In this document: positions 18,951 to 28,344 of the stretch, piece by piece
Position numbering within the stretch: the stretch's first letter is position 1
How the letters are laid out: every line of letters starts with the position of its first letter
Made by a program: the position numbers and the translations under genes
Notes under the pieces: model-generated
The model's database searches: none
Told to the model about the DNA's origin: nothing
What the model saw: only the letters and a program-made list of their open reading frames with translations
Assembly (NCBI GenBank): GCA_964596125.1
Contig: CAZQRP010000002.1
Location: 185,291-249,290, forward strand
From: CAZQRP01 sp964596125
GTDB taxonomy: Bacteria; Chloroflexota; Dehalococcoidia; GIF9; UBA5629
DNA length: 64,000 nucleotides
Direction of reading: 5' to 3'

Positions 18951-21251
18951 GTGGAAGAATATGCTGTAGTGGGCAGGAGAATACCGAGAATAGATTCGTT
19001 GGCAAAAGCTACTGGTGCGGCTAAGTATACGGGAGACCTCGTCTTACCGGGAATGTTATATGGGAAAGTACTACATAGCCCCTATGCTCATGCTAGAATC
19101 CTAAACATTGATACCAGTAAAGCGGAAAGGTTGCCAGGCATCAAGGCAGTGGTAACTGGAAAGGATGCCACAGGTCAGAAGTTTGGCATATTTGCACAGG
19201 CAAGGGACCAGTATCTTCTAGCCAAAGATAAGGTTCGCTTCGAAGGCGAAGAGGTGGCAGCGGTAGCAGCAATTGATGAGGATATCGCTGAGGAGGCACT
19301 GTCTCTCATCAGGGTGGAGTATGAGGAACTTCCATTCGTCCTTGACCCGTTGCAGGCTTTAGAGGAGGATGCCCCTCGAATCCACGAACACGCGGAGCGT
19401 AACATCGGCTTCAAGGTTTTTAAGGAGGTTGGAAATGTAGAAGAGGCTTTTCAGCACTGCGACTATATTTTCGAAGGTAGATTCTCGGACTCGAAAAGTT
19501 CTCATAATCCTATAGAGCCATACTGTGCCCTTGCTCATTTTGATCCCAGTACTAAAATGCTCAATGTCTGGGGACCCAACCAAGGCCCTTTTGGCCGGGC
19601 CAAAGGATTATCTAATACATTAGGGATCCCTCTTGGAAATATCAGGGTACAAAAAAGCACCATCGGTGGCTGCTTCGGAGGCAGGTCTGATACCTTCCCC
19701 TGTGAATTCTGTGCTTCTCTTCTATCCATGAAAGCGCGTAGGCCTGTCAGGATAATTTACTCCAGGGAAGAAACCATGGTAGCCACTCGACATGTACATT
19801 CCAAGGTAGTTGACTACAAGGTCGGAGTGAGAAAAGACGGCACCATAGTGGCTAGAGATATGAAAGCTATTCTTGATGGAGGAGCTTACCTGAGTAGCGG
19901 ACCAATAGCTACTGGTGTTGGCTACGGCTCCGACGAAACCAGATACAAGACCGAAAACATCAGGTACGAGGCTATTCGAGTGTATACTAATAAAACCCCG
20001 TGCTCAATGGCACGAACTAACTCACAAGCTTTTCACCTTGCTGCAGACGTCATGATGGACACGATTGCCGAGAAACTCGGGATGGATCCTATGGAGTTAA
20101 GGCTGAAGAATATTGTAAAGCCGGGTGACAGGCTGCCCGGTAATAGCCTGATTACCAGTTGTGCCTATGATAAGACCATCAAGGAAGTAGCCAGGGAGGC
20201 TGGGTGGAAGAAAAAAAGAGGGAAATTAGGACCAGGCCGAGGGATAGGTATGGGTTGCGGTATTTGCTTCGCTGGATTCAATATAGGATTTCATACTGGT
20301 TCTTCTGCCTACATTAAGTTCAACGAAGATGGCACGGCAACCCTATTCTCGGGCAATGTTGATAACGGACAGGGCAACGAGAGCATGCTGGTCCAAATAG
20401 CAGCTGAAGAATTAGGTATCCCTATGGAAGATATTCGTCTAGTTTGTGCTGATACCGGGCTTACTCCCCACGATCCAGGATCATATTCGCAATCATCAAC
20501 CTTTACATCAGGAAATGCAGTAAAGGCAGCGGCGGCTGATGCCAGACAACAGCTACTGGGAGTAGCTGCAGATGTTCTTACCGAAATGTCGCCCCTTCCC
20601 GTGAAAAAAGCAAATCTAGTAATTAAGGACCGACGTATTTATATTGCTGGAAGCCCTGAGAAAGGAATGAGGGTAGAGGAAGCAGTCAAACATTCCCTTC
20701 GAAAAAGAGGCAATCCTGTCATAGGTACTGGGGAATATATCCCATCGATTAGACCTTGGGCAACCTGGTACGAGAAGAAGGGCCAACTAGGATTTACTTA
20801 CACATTTGCTACACTGATTGCTGAAGTAGAAGTGGAAAGGGATACCGGCCAAATAAAGCTTCTCAATTTATGGATAGCCAGCGATTCGGGAATGCCCATA
20901 AACCCAACGAGCCTTGAAGGAGCATGGCAAGGTTTTGCGGTTTACGTACAGGGAAATTGCCTGTACGAAAAATTGGAATGGGACAAGGAAAATGGTCATC
21001 TGATTACGAATTCAATGATGGACTATAAAATTCCAACCACGCTTGATATCCCCAATATACAAGCGATTATTGTGGAGTCTGATGACCCGGAAGGGCCATA
21101 CGGCGCGAAAGAAAGTAGCAGCGGGATGACTGGACTGACTGGAGCCATAGCCAATGCTGTCTATGATGCTGTGGGTATAAGAATAAAAGAATTGCCCATA
21201 ACTCCAGAGTATGTCTTAAAGTTACTAAGGGAGAAGGAGGTAAAAATATAG
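18951..21251 (+). CDS. Molybdenum hydroxylase large subunit (xanthine dehydrogenase family), catalytic Glu replaced
   Basis: 766 residues. It starts GRRIPRIDSLAKATGAAKYTGD, as in 4-hydroxybenzoyl-CoA reductase/aldehyde oxidase alpha subunits, and contains the molybdopterin-contacting GGCFGGR loop (about 240) and NGQGNESML segment. The family's catalytic Glu near the C-terminus (pattern GAK-x-x-GE) is not seen: the segment reads GAKESSSG, with Ser724 at the expected Glu position. Either the enzyme uses neighbouring Glu721 or it does a different reaction. GTG start at 18951 follows GAAGGAGA. Third gene of the operon. A role in hydroxylating or reductively dehydroxylating an aromatic intermediate is plausible from context, but the substrate is not shown. 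Confidence 0.87.
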   Translation: MEEYAVVGRRIPRIDSLAKATGAAKYTGDLVLPGMLYGKVLHSPYAHARILNIDTSKAERLPGIKAVVTGKDATGQKFGIFAQARDQYLLAKDKVRFEGEEVAAVAAIDEDIAEEALSLIRVEYEELPFVLDPLQALEEDAPRIHEHAERNIGFKVFKEVGNVEEAFQHCDYIFEGRFSDSKSSHNPIEPYCALAHFDPSTKMLNVWGPNQGPFGRAKGLSNTLGIPLGNIRVQKSTIGGCFGGRSDTFPCEFCASLLSMKARRPVRIIYSREETMVATRHVHSKVVDYKVGVRKDGTIVARDMKAILDGGAYLSSGPIATGVGYGSDETRYKTENIRYEAIRVYTNKTPCSMARTNSQAFHLAADVMMDTIAEKLGMDPMELRLKNIVKPGDRLPGNSLITSCAYDKTIKEVAREAGWKKKRGKLGPGRGIGMGCGICFAGFNIGFHTGSSAYIKFNEDGTATLFSGNVDNGQGNESMLVQIAAEELGIPMEDIRLVCADTGLTPHDPGSYSQSSTFTSGNAVKAAAADARQQLLGVAADVLTEMSPLPVKKANLVIKDRRIYIAGSPEKGMRVEEAVKHSLRKRGNPVIGTGEYIPSIRPWATWYEKKGQLGFTYTFATLIAEVEVERDTGQIKLLNLWIASDSGMPINPTSLEGAWQGFAVYVQGNCLYEKLEWDKENGHLITNSMMDYKIPTTLDIPNIQAIIVESDDPEGPYGAKESSSGMTGLTGAIANAVYDAVGIRIKELPITPEYVLKLLREKEVKI

Positions 21252-21314
21252 AGTAGCTTTGATCGTACTTCACAAGGACCAGAAAAACACGAACGCTTAA
21301 AAGGAGGCATTAAA

Positions 21315-22736
21315 ATGGACGATCTAAGGGATTGGCTCGAAAAGGCGGACAAAATGGGACAACTTAAGAAGGTAGATGGGGCAGACTGGGACTTGGAGAT
21401 CGGTTGTCTCACATACCTTAATCATAAGAAAGTAAAAGATTGTCCACCGCTTCTTTTCGACAATATAAAGAGTTATCCCACTGGTTACAGGGTTTTGACC
21501 TGTTCTACTTCAAACCCAAAGACGGTATCACTCACCTTTGATCTTCCTATTACCAATTCACCTTTAGAGCTTACAACGACTTTACGAAAAAAAATGCCGC
21601 AGTGGGAGGCTAACGTAGAGAAGTTTTCGCCGAAAACAATTAGCAAAGCACCGTTGCTGGAGAATATACATTCTGGAAAAGATATAGACCTTTTTGAATT
21701 TCCGGTACCTAAATGGAACGAACTTGATGGTGGGAGATATATTGGCACAGGTGATGTTGTAGTAACCAGAGATCCGGATACAGGAGAGGTAAATTTAGGT
21801 ACATACAGGATTATGGTCCATGACAGACAGACTACGGCTCTCTACATATCACCGGGTAAGCACGGCAGATTAAATTATGAGAAATATCATGCAAGAGGAG
21901 AGCGTTGTCCAGTAGCAGTTTCGTTTGGGAATCATCCTCTAATATTTAGGATTGCTGGTTTTCCAGTTAAGAAGAATGAATATAAATATATTGGAGCAAT
22001 TAGGGAAGAACCCGTTAATGTTATAACGGAAGAAATAACTGGCCTGCCAGTACCCGCTGATAGCGAGTTGGTGATCGCTGGCTGGTGTCCACCGGGCAAA
22101 ACAAAGGAAGAAGGTCCATTTGGAGAAGCTCCCGGTTATTATGCAAGCAAGGTGCGTGGGGCACCCGTGATAGAGGTCGAGCGAATTTACCATCGAGATA
22201 ATCCGATAATAGTTGGTTCACCCCCTGCCATACCACCCAGCGATTGCACCTACTGTATACATATAATGCAGAGTAGTCTGGCACATAATGACCTGGAGAA
22301 GTTCGGTGTTCCCGAAATTAGAGGAGTATGGCAGCATCATACAGCTGGAGCGAGATTTACTGTTGTTTCCGTAAAGCAAATGTACGGAGGGCATGCTAAA
22401 CAGGCAGCGGTAGTAGCCTTGCAGTCTCCAGCAGTAGCCTATCTGGGCCGATACGTAGTTGTCGTGGATGAAGATATCGACCCGACCGATATCAATCAGG
22501 TGATCTGGGCCATAGCTACTCGGTCAGATCCTAAGGAAAGCATTGATATAATCCGCAGGACTTGGAGTAGCGCACTGGACCCGAGGATTCCTAAACCGGC
22601 TACTGCCTATCTCGATTCTAGGGCCATTATCGATGCTTGCAAACCCTTTGAGTGGATAGATGAATTTCCAGCGGCGGTTGAACACAATCCTGAACTCGTG
22701 GAAAGAGTAAGCAACAAGTGGAAAGATTTATTCTAG
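21315..22736 (+). CDS. UbiD-family decarboxylase, copy 3
   Basis: 473 residues, same subfamily as the UbiD at 8011: shared LDGGRYIGTGDVV, NLGTYRIMVHD, YISPGKHG and the C-terminal CKPFEWIDEFP. Catalytic pair Glu266/Glu271 is in EEGPFGEAPGYYAS. Start ATG follows AAAGGAGG. It lies 63 bp after the molybdenum hydroxylase and before a flavoprotein, ferredoxin and ExH-amidohydrolase, so all seven genes could be one transcript. Predicted prFMN-dependent (de)carboxylation of an aromatic or unsaturated acid; a different substrate from copy 2 is likely given the divergence. Confidence 0.9.
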   Translation: MDDLRDWLEKADKMGQLKKVDGADWDLEIGCLTYLNHKKVKDCPPLLFDNIKSYPTGYRVLTCSTSNPKTVSLTFDLPITNSPLELTTTLRKKMPQWEANVEKFSPKTISKAPLLENIHSGKDIDLFEFPVPKWNELDGGRYIGTGDVVVTRDPDTGEVNLGTYRIMVHDRQTTALYISPGKHGRLNYEKYHARGERCPVAVSFGNHPLIFRIAGFPVKKNEYKYIGAIREEPVNVITEEITGLPVPADSELVIAGWCPPGKTKEEGPFGEAPGYYASKVRGAPVIEVERIYHRDNPIIVGSPPAIPPSDCTYCIHIMQSSLAHNDLEKFGVPEIRGVWQHHTAGARFTVVSVKQMYGGHAKQAAVVALQSPAVAYLGRYVVVVDEDIDPTDINQVIWAIATRSDPKESIDIIRRTWSSALDPRIPKPATAYLDSRAIIDACKPFEWIDEFPAAVEHNPELVERVSNKWKDLF

Positions 22737-22849
22737 GAATAGACCAAGCGCTGTAGGCTTATTCTGATTAACGGTCAAATAGTGATATTGAGAACATTCT
22801 AGTTTCAACGAATAGATCACCAGCAAAATAAGTACCGGTTAAAGGAGAG

Positions 22850-22947
22850 ATGTCTCGAAGATAGACAAAGTTCAAAATGATATCCTGGTCGCTGGAGGCT
22901 ATATTGCTGGACTGACAGCAGCAACAAAGCCATTGATGGAGGATTAG
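22850..22947 (+). pseudogene. Relic of a flavoprotein N-terminus
   Basis: An AAAGGAGAG ribosome-site-like stretch and ATG (22850) are followed, after a one-frame shift, by a reading frame encoding NDILVAGGYIAGLTAAT and a stop at 22945. This looks like the Rossmann beta-alpha start of the flavoprotein family (GGGxAGLxAA) with the second Gly mutated. It lies immediately before the intact flavoprotein at 22949. It is too short to fold and is most simply a leftover of a duplicated flavoprotein gene. Confidence 0.4.
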
Positions 22948-22948
22948 T

Positions 22949-24586
22949 ATGGATAGAGAGATAGTAGAAGCAGATGTATTGTGCGTAGGTGGAGGGCCTG
23001 CCGGTCTAATGGCTGCCATAAGGGCAAGTGAACGTGGTGCAAAGGTAGTAGTGGCCGATAAAGGAAACACGCTACGGAGTGGCGCAGCGGCAACGGGGAA
23101 TGACCATGTTACCTGCTACATACCGGAAATACACGGTAAACTTGAGCCCATTATTGCAGCACATATGCAACGAGGCATAGGCAGACATGGAGATCTCTGG
23201 CGTACCCAGTTTGACCAATCTCATGACATAGTAAAGCTGTGGGAGAGTTGGGGTATTCACATGAAGTACAAGGGCGAATATGAATTTGCCGGGCATGCGT
23301 ACCCGGGTTCGAATATCCCACCGATAAGCCTTAAGTTTCCTGGGCAAGACTTGAAGCGGATCTTGACTCGAGAAGCTCTTAAAAGAGGGATTAGAATAGT
23401 AAACAGGGTAATGGTATTTGACTTACTTCGTGATGATGGTATCACTGGTGCGCTAGGCATTCATACCAGAGAAGACAGGTTTGTCGAGTTTCAAGCCAAA
23501 AGCGCTATCTTGGGTACAGGTTTTTTAACTAGACTGTATCCAAGTCCAACACCCGGCTGGATGTTTAACATCGGTCGCTCACCAGCTACCACGGGCGATG
23601 GTCGGGCTATGGCCTACAGGGCAGGAGCCGAGCTGTTCAATCTCGAACTACCGCTCCGATGGTCGGGACCCAAGTACTTTAGCAGGCACGGAAAAGCAAC
23701 ATGGGTGGGTGTGCTTAGAGACACTCAGAACAAGCCAATTGGCCCCTTCGTTACCAGGCCTGATAGGAGATATGGGGATGCAACAGCCGATATTTTCACT
23801 AATTTGTTCGAAGACTACCAGAGATCAGGGCATGGGCCGGTATATATGGACTGCCGGGGTATTTCCGATTACGATTTTGAGTACATGATACACTGGCTCC
23901 AGCACGAAGGTAATACCTCGCTAATAAATTATATGCAGGAAGAGAATATAGACCTTAAAAAGAATCCCGTCGAATTTACAACCTACGAGATGCTTCCCAT
24001 GGGAGGAGTGTACCATAACGAGAAAGGTGAAGCTTCAGTGAACGGACTGTATGCAGCAGGTGACGAACTGCAAGGTGCCTCTCTAGGTGGTGCAGCTGTA
24101 TTTGGCTGGATTGCGGGAGAAAATGCTGCTATATATGTAAAGGGAGTGGGGACTCCCAACATAGAGAAGAAAAGGGCAATGATTGAAGAGAGAAAAAGTC
24201 TTATCAGTGAAATATTGAGTCGACAGGTAGGGGCTGGTTGGAAAGAGGTCAATCTTGCTCTCCAGCAAATAATGTATGATTACGCCGGATCCATTCGATC
24301 TGAGACCATGTTGAGCGCAGGTCTCAACTCTCTGCGGAGGTTAAAGGAGAAAGCAAATACCCAAATGATTGCCCAAAACCAGCATGAATTGATGCACTGT
24401 CTCGAAGTATTGAACCTGCTTGATCTGGGAGAACTGGTATTGATCATGGCAATGGAAAGAAAGGAGACGAGAGGTAGACATATCCGCGTCGATTATCAAT
24501 ACACAAATCCGCTGATGGAAAAAATGCTTGTCATCAAGCAGGTTGATGGTAAACCAGTTTTACAGTGGAGAGAAGTAAAACGCTAA
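22949..24586 (+). CDS. FAD-dependent oxidoreductase, AprA/fumarate reductase flavoprotein-like (copy 3)
   Basis: 545 residues. CVGGGPAGLMAAIRASE is the ADP-binding motif (about 12-28), RSGAAATGNDHV the flavin-contact region, and VNGLYAAGDELQGASLGG the C-terminal FAD motif. It shares many segments with the flavoprotein at 14259 and forms a tight pair with the ferredoxin starting 12 bp after its stop. AGGAT lies directly before the ATG. Expected to be a soluble flavin subunit passing electrons to the ferredoxin. The physiological substrate is unknown, possibly a cyclic enoate or aromatic-derived acid given the UbiD and amidohydrolase neighbours. Confidence 0.85.
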   Translation: MDREIVEADVLCVGGGPAGLMAAIRASERGAKVVVADKGNTLRSGAAATGNDHVTCYIPEIHGKLEPIIAAHMQRGIGRHGDLWRTQFDQSHDIVKLWESWGIHMKYKGEYEFAGHAYPGSNIPPISLKFPGQDLKRILTREALKRGIRIVNRVMVFDLLRDDGITGALGIHTREDRFVEFQAKSAILGTGFLTRLYPSPTPGWMFNIGRSPATTGDGRAMAYRAGAELFNLELPLRWSGPKYFSRHGKATWVGVLRDTQNKPIGPFVTRPDRRYGDATADIFTNLFEDYQRSGHGPVYMDCRGISDYDFEYMIHWLQHEGNTSLINYMQEENIDLKKNPVEFTTYEMLPMGGVYHNEKGEASVNGLYAAGDELQGASLGGAAVFGWIAGENAAIYVKGVGTPNIEKKRAMIEERKSLISEILSRQVGAGWKEVNLALQQIMYDYAGSIRSETMLSAGLNSLRRLKEKANTQMIAQNQHELMHCLEVLNLLDLGELVLIMAMERKETRGRHIRVDYQYTNPLMEKMLVIKQVDGKPVLQWREVKR

Positions 24587-24598
24587 AGGAGGATAGTT

Positions 24599-24811
24599 TT
24601 GCCACCAGTAGTAGATGAGGAAAAATGCACCCGCTGCGGCACCTGCGTCGATATTTGCAATTACGATGTATACTTTGACTCAAAGGAAAACGAGATTCCA
24701 GTGATAACCTATCCGGAAGAGTGCTGGCACTGCAATGCATGCGTGTTAGATTGTCCATCTGAAGCGATTAGGTTAAGGATTCCATTAACAGCAATGCTAC
24801 TCTATAAATAG
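24599..24811 (+). CDS. AprB-like 2[4Fe-4S] ferredoxin (copy 2)
   Basis: 70 residues. Cysteine motifs CTRCGTCVDICN and CWHCNACVLDCP bind two [4Fe-4S] clusters; the first motif has Asn instead of the usual Pro after the fourth Cys. TTG start at 24599 is preceded by AAAGGAGG at ideal distance, and no ATG exists upstream. Partner of the flavoprotein immediately before it, and paralogue of the ferredoxin at 7574. The second cluster region is tryptophan-bearing, as in AprB-type proteins. Confidence 0.86.
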   Translation: MPPVVDEEKCTRCGTCVDICNYDVYFDSKENEIPVITYPEECWHCNACVLDCPSEAIRLRIPLTAMLLYK

Positions 24812-24962
24812 CTCTGGTGAAAATAGGTACGCCGAGTTATTTACAACACAGCTTACGGGTCGGGACCATCATAGACAGAGTTGCTGCACATCGAGAAGGA
24901 TAATACGGTCAACTGGAACATATAAGGTAAACAAACTAAACACTAACGGGAGGTAAACTGGC

Positions 24963-25943
24963 ATGATAATAGATCTTGAGATGCACCTTTTTTTAGAAGA
25001 CAAAATGCAGGCCAGTAGTTTCAAATCCGGTAGAATCTGTGAGCGTTACTGGGATGCAGAAGGTAAAATGCACATCCGCACATCGAATGATGGTTCACGT
25101 GTCGACAAGTTTTTACAATTCATGGACGAAGCTGGTATAGATATGGCGATGCTGACGAACCAAAGCAAAACTCTGGAACAACATAAGAGGTGGCACGATC
25201 ATTGCGCCAAGGTGGTGAAAGAACATCCCACGCGATTCGTTGGCTGTGCTAGTATTCCGCCGCTCGGAGGCAAGCCTGCCTTCAGGGAACTGGAGAGAGC
25301 GGTTAAGGAATTGGGGATGAGAGGAGTGCACATCTGGACAAACAACGATGGGCACCCTCTGGATTCCAGGAAAATGTGGCCGTTCTACGAGAAGGTATCC
25401 GAGTTAAATATTCCCATTGATGTCCATATAACACAAGATCCGGTGGGTTTTGACTCACTTCATGCTCCCTATGCGCTATATTACGTGGCAGCACGAGAGT
25501 TAGATATGATTGCTACGGTCTTCCGTGTTTGCTTTGGAGGTGTGTTGGAGGACTTTCCTGATTTAGTGTTCATAATGAACCACTTTGGTGGTGGCGTTTC
25601 ATCAATTATAGAGCGCTTTGACGCCTACACAAGCTTTGCTGACCATCCCGGCTGGCCCGATTTCTATTACGGTAAACGCCTGATAAGTAAACCCTACAGG
25701 GATTATTTCAACAGGCTCTACTTCAATATGGCCGGGCGTGAGGCAGGGACGGCAACTGTAAAATGTGCTCTAACAAACATCAGCCCCAGAAAATTGATGT
25801 TTGGCACCGATTGGCCCCTAAACTATGACTATAATCCTCAAGGCGTCAGGCAATATATCGAAGAGATCAGGAAACTGGATCTGCCCGAGGATGATATAGA
25901 TGCCATGCTGGGTGGGACTGCTGCCAAACTACTCAAGTTGTAG
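24963..25943 (+). CDS. Amidohydrolase-2 family decarboxylase-like protein (ExH type), copy B
   Basis: 326 residues, TIM-barrel metal enzyme. N-terminal motif IIDLEMHL gives Glu6-x-His8, matching the ExH ligand pair of gamma-resorcylate-type decarboxylases. Other ligands: IPIDVHITQ (His), FIMNHFGGGV (His), MFGTDWPLN (Asp). It is strongly similar throughout to the protein at 16062. Start ATG follows GGGAGG. It closes module B (UbiD, flavoprotein, ferredoxin, amidohydrolase). Having both a prFMN and a metal-type decarboxylase in one unit suggests a substrate with more than one carboxyl group or sequential decarboxylations (inference). Confidence 0.84.
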   Translation: MIIDLEMHLFLEDKMQASSFKSGRICERYWDAEGKMHIRTSNDGSRVDKFLQFMDEAGIDMAMLTNQSKTLEQHKRWHDHCAKVVKEHPTRFVGCASIPPLGGKPAFRELERAVKELGMRGVHIWTNNDGHPLDSRKMWPFYEKVSELNIPIDVHITQDPVGFDSLHAPYALYYVAARELDMIATVFRVCFGGVLEDFPDLVFIMNHFGGGVSSIIERFDAYTSFADHPGWPDFYYGKRLISKPYRDYFNRLYFNMAGREAGTATVKCALTNISPRKLMFGTDWPLNYDYNPQGVRQYIEEIRKLDLPEDDIDAMLGGTAAKLLKL

Positions 25944-26258
25944 ACCATTGAATTGGTAAATAAGCTTTAGCTAGGTGCGTTTCAGATTCCGAAATGCGTC
26001 ATATACTATATATCAGAGGCAACGGAGTAGGCTGAGTAGCCATGCAGACGAAATATCAGACATGACAATTATCGCCAAGATTGGACAACCCATGTATAGC
26101 TTTGTGTGGTGCCTATACATAGCGCATAAATGCGGTTTTAGCGGTTTTAGGAAATAAGGTTGGAAATAAGTCCGATCATCGCTTGAGCGAAAGTCAAAGG
26201 AGGAATTGACGAGATAAAGATAGAAACGGCAAATCTAGAGACGCAGGAATTACATAAA

Positions 26259-26813
26259 TTGATAGGGATTGCTCTTACTCCTCGCCCCGTTACCCTTGTT
26301 TCTACTATAGGCCAAAATGGTTCATATAATGCAGCACCCTTCAGCTCCACTGCACACATTAGTTCAAAACCACTAATTATCTGCATTTCCTTTGGACTAC
26401 GGAAAGGGCAAAAGAAAGATACATTAAAGAATATTGAGTTCTCGCATGATTTTGTAGTCAATGTTGTCGATGAAGACTTGATTCAGCAAACAGTTCAAAC
26501 ATCAGCAGATTACCCAGGTGATATAGACGAAATACGGGAGGTTGGACTTACTGCTCTTAGTAGTGAAAAAGTAAAGTCACCTCGAATTGCTGAATCTAAA
26601 GTGAGCTTTGAATGCCAGCTAATACAGAAATTGGAGCTAGTGGAAGGACAAGACCTCAGAAGTGTTGTCTTTGGAGAAGTTGTGTTAATGCATATCAATG
26701 ACGAATTGTGGATTGAGGGCAAGATAGACCCATCTCGATTGAGAGCCGTTGGACGTTTAGGAATAGGGCTCTACTGCAGGACTGAAGATATATTGGAGAT
26801 AAATCGCTCCTGA
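26259..26813 (+). CDS. Flavin reductase-like FMN-binding split-barrel protein
   Basis: 184 residues from the TTG at 26259. LTPRPVTLVSTIG near the N-terminus and NAAPFSSTAHIS are the family's FMN-phosphate and flavin-binding segments, and KDTLKNIE and FVVNVVDE follow as usual. These proteins reduce or bind FMN using NAD(P)H. The coding frame continues upstream for about 15 residues of family-like sequence to a strong AAAGGAGG (26196-26203), but has no ATG/GTG/TTG there; an ATA at 26214 is well spaced. The true start may therefore be non-canonical. Reduced FMN supply for flavoenzymes, or for prFMN synthesis for the UbiDs, is a possible role. Confidence 0.75.
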   Translation: MIGIALTPRPVTLVSTIGQNGSYNAAPFSSTAHISSKPLIICISFGLRKGQKKDTLKNIEFSHDFVVNVVDEDLIQQTVQTSADYPGDIDEIREVGLTALSSEKVKSPRIAESKVSFECQLIQKLELVEGQDLRSVVFGEVVLMHINDELWIEGKIDPSRLRAVGRLGIGLYCRTEDILEINRS

Positions 26814-27039
26814 GTGCACTCATAAAAAGAAAGCTAAGTCCGAGCTAGTCAAGGGGAGATGGCTCATAACATAGATGGCTAGAAAAAATTAAGGTACAGG
26901 ATTTACTATACATTCCATCGAAATGAAATGAGAACGTTACAGTTACGAACATTAGACTATTGGTCACACCAACGTAAATAGCTTATACCATTCTGGTTGT
27001 TTATCAAGAATTAGCAGGATTATTAGATAAAAATTAGAC

Positions 27040-28281
27040 GTGCAAGAATATAATCAATATAAATCACTGAACGAGAAACAAAACAAGTTATTCTACGGTT
27101 GGATAGTAGTAGTCATTTCATTAATTATTGTTTCCACACTTGCGGGCATACGTACTTCCTTTGGCATGTTTTTTAAGTCACTGGCAACTGAATTCAACAT
27201 TACACGTACAGAAACTTCAAGCATATACTCAGCTTATCTAATGATCTCTGCTACCTTTTTTCTTATAAAAGGCTGGGCAATTGATAGGTATGAACCGAAA
27301 ACCATCATTAGTTTGATGGGATTATTTACTGGCTTAAGCTTGTTGATAACAAGTCAGATTAATTCCCTGTGGCAAATATATATAAGCTATAGTCTATTAT
27401 TATCTTTTGGGGCAGTAGGAATAATAGTAATGTTAACACCAGTTATTTCAGGATGGTTTCATAGGAACCGTGGGTTTGCTTTAGGTATAACTTCATCAGG
27501 AGTGGGGTTAGGTACACTAATTGTTGCACCCCTCGCCGGTTATCTAATTTCAAATATAGGTTGGCGCATGTCATATCTTGTGATGGGATTATTGGCTTTC
27601 ATTATTGTAATTCCACTAGCCATGTTACTTAAAAGAAATCCTGGAGAAGATATAGCTATGACCAATGGATTAAAAGAGGAAAGCTCTAAAATGATTGGCC
27701 TTTCTTTAATAGAGGCATTGAGAACAAGTAGCTTTTGGCTTATTTCATCTATTTGGTCATTGTTTGCCCTAGCATGGGGAATAATAATGACCCATATTGT
27801 ACCTTATGCAACCGATTTAGGTATTTCCACAGTTGAAGCATCAACCATTCTTAGTATAATGAGTGGATTCCAAATTATATCGAGATTAGCAGCAGGTAGA
27901 GCTTCAGATATTGTAGGGAGGAAAATCCCATGCACAATTTGTGCTGTGTTCGGTACTTGGGCGCTAGTGTGGTTAATCTGGTCACACGAGTTATGGATGT
28001 TCTATATATCTGCCGTTTTTTTTGGTTTATCATATGGAGGAATTGCCGTAATTATCCTGGCAATGGCTAGTGATACTTTTGGCAGGCGTAGTCTCGGAGT
28101 AATAACTTCTGCAATATATTTGTGTTTCTCAATAGGGGCCGCGATTGGGTCATCTCTTTCTGGTTACATATTTGATACAACCAAAAGTTATACAATTGCT
28201 TTTATTATTGGAGCAGTCGCACTTTTATTTATTATCCCTCTTATTGTTCCTATCAAGCCTGAAATAAATGCAGAGATTTAA
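27040..28281 (+). CDS. MFS transporter, oxalate/formate antiporter or monocarboxylate type
   Basis: 413 residues with 12 predicted membrane helices in two halves. FYGWIVV at the start of helix 1 is typical of the OFA/monocarboxylate group of the major facilitator superfamily, and the loop after helix 2 has WAIDRYEPK (variant of the GxxxDRxGxR motif). A WFHRNRGFALGI motif lies between helices 4 and 5. It probably moves a small carboxylate across the inner membrane. GTG start at 27040; ribosome site weak. The gene is clearly more AT-rich than the catabolic genes before it, hinting at a separate origin. Confidence 0.8.
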   Translation: MQEYNQYKSLNEKQNKLFYGWIVVVISLIIVSTLAGIRTSFGMFFKSLATEFNITRTETSSIYSAYLMISATFFLIKGWAIDRYEPKTIISLMGLFTGLSLLITSQINSLWQIYISYSLLLSFGAVGIIVMLTPVISGWFHRNRGFALGITSSGVGLGTLIVAPLAGYLISNIGWRMSYLVMGLLAFIIVIPLAMLLKRNPGEDIAMTNGLKEESSKMIGLSLIEALRTSSFWLISSIWSLFALAWGIIMTHIVPYATDLGISTVEASTILSIMSGFQIISRLAAGRASDIVGRKIPCTICAVFGTWALVWLIWSHELWMFYISAVFFGLSYGGIAVIILAMASDTFGRRSLGVITSAIYLCFSIGAAIGSSLSGYIFDTTKSYTIAFIIGAVALLFIIPLIVPIKPEINAEI

Positions 28282-28344
28282 ATTAACTCAGTGTACAACT
28301 GGTATTTTCAGGATAAAATAGTTTATTATAATTAATTTTTTAAC

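Noticed and set aside
17540..21251. Confident call as 4-hydroxybenzoyl-CoA reductase (HcrABC)
   Set aside because: The FAD subunit lacks the extra [4Fe-4S] loop and the large subunit lacks the catalytic Glu, so only a family-level call is justified.
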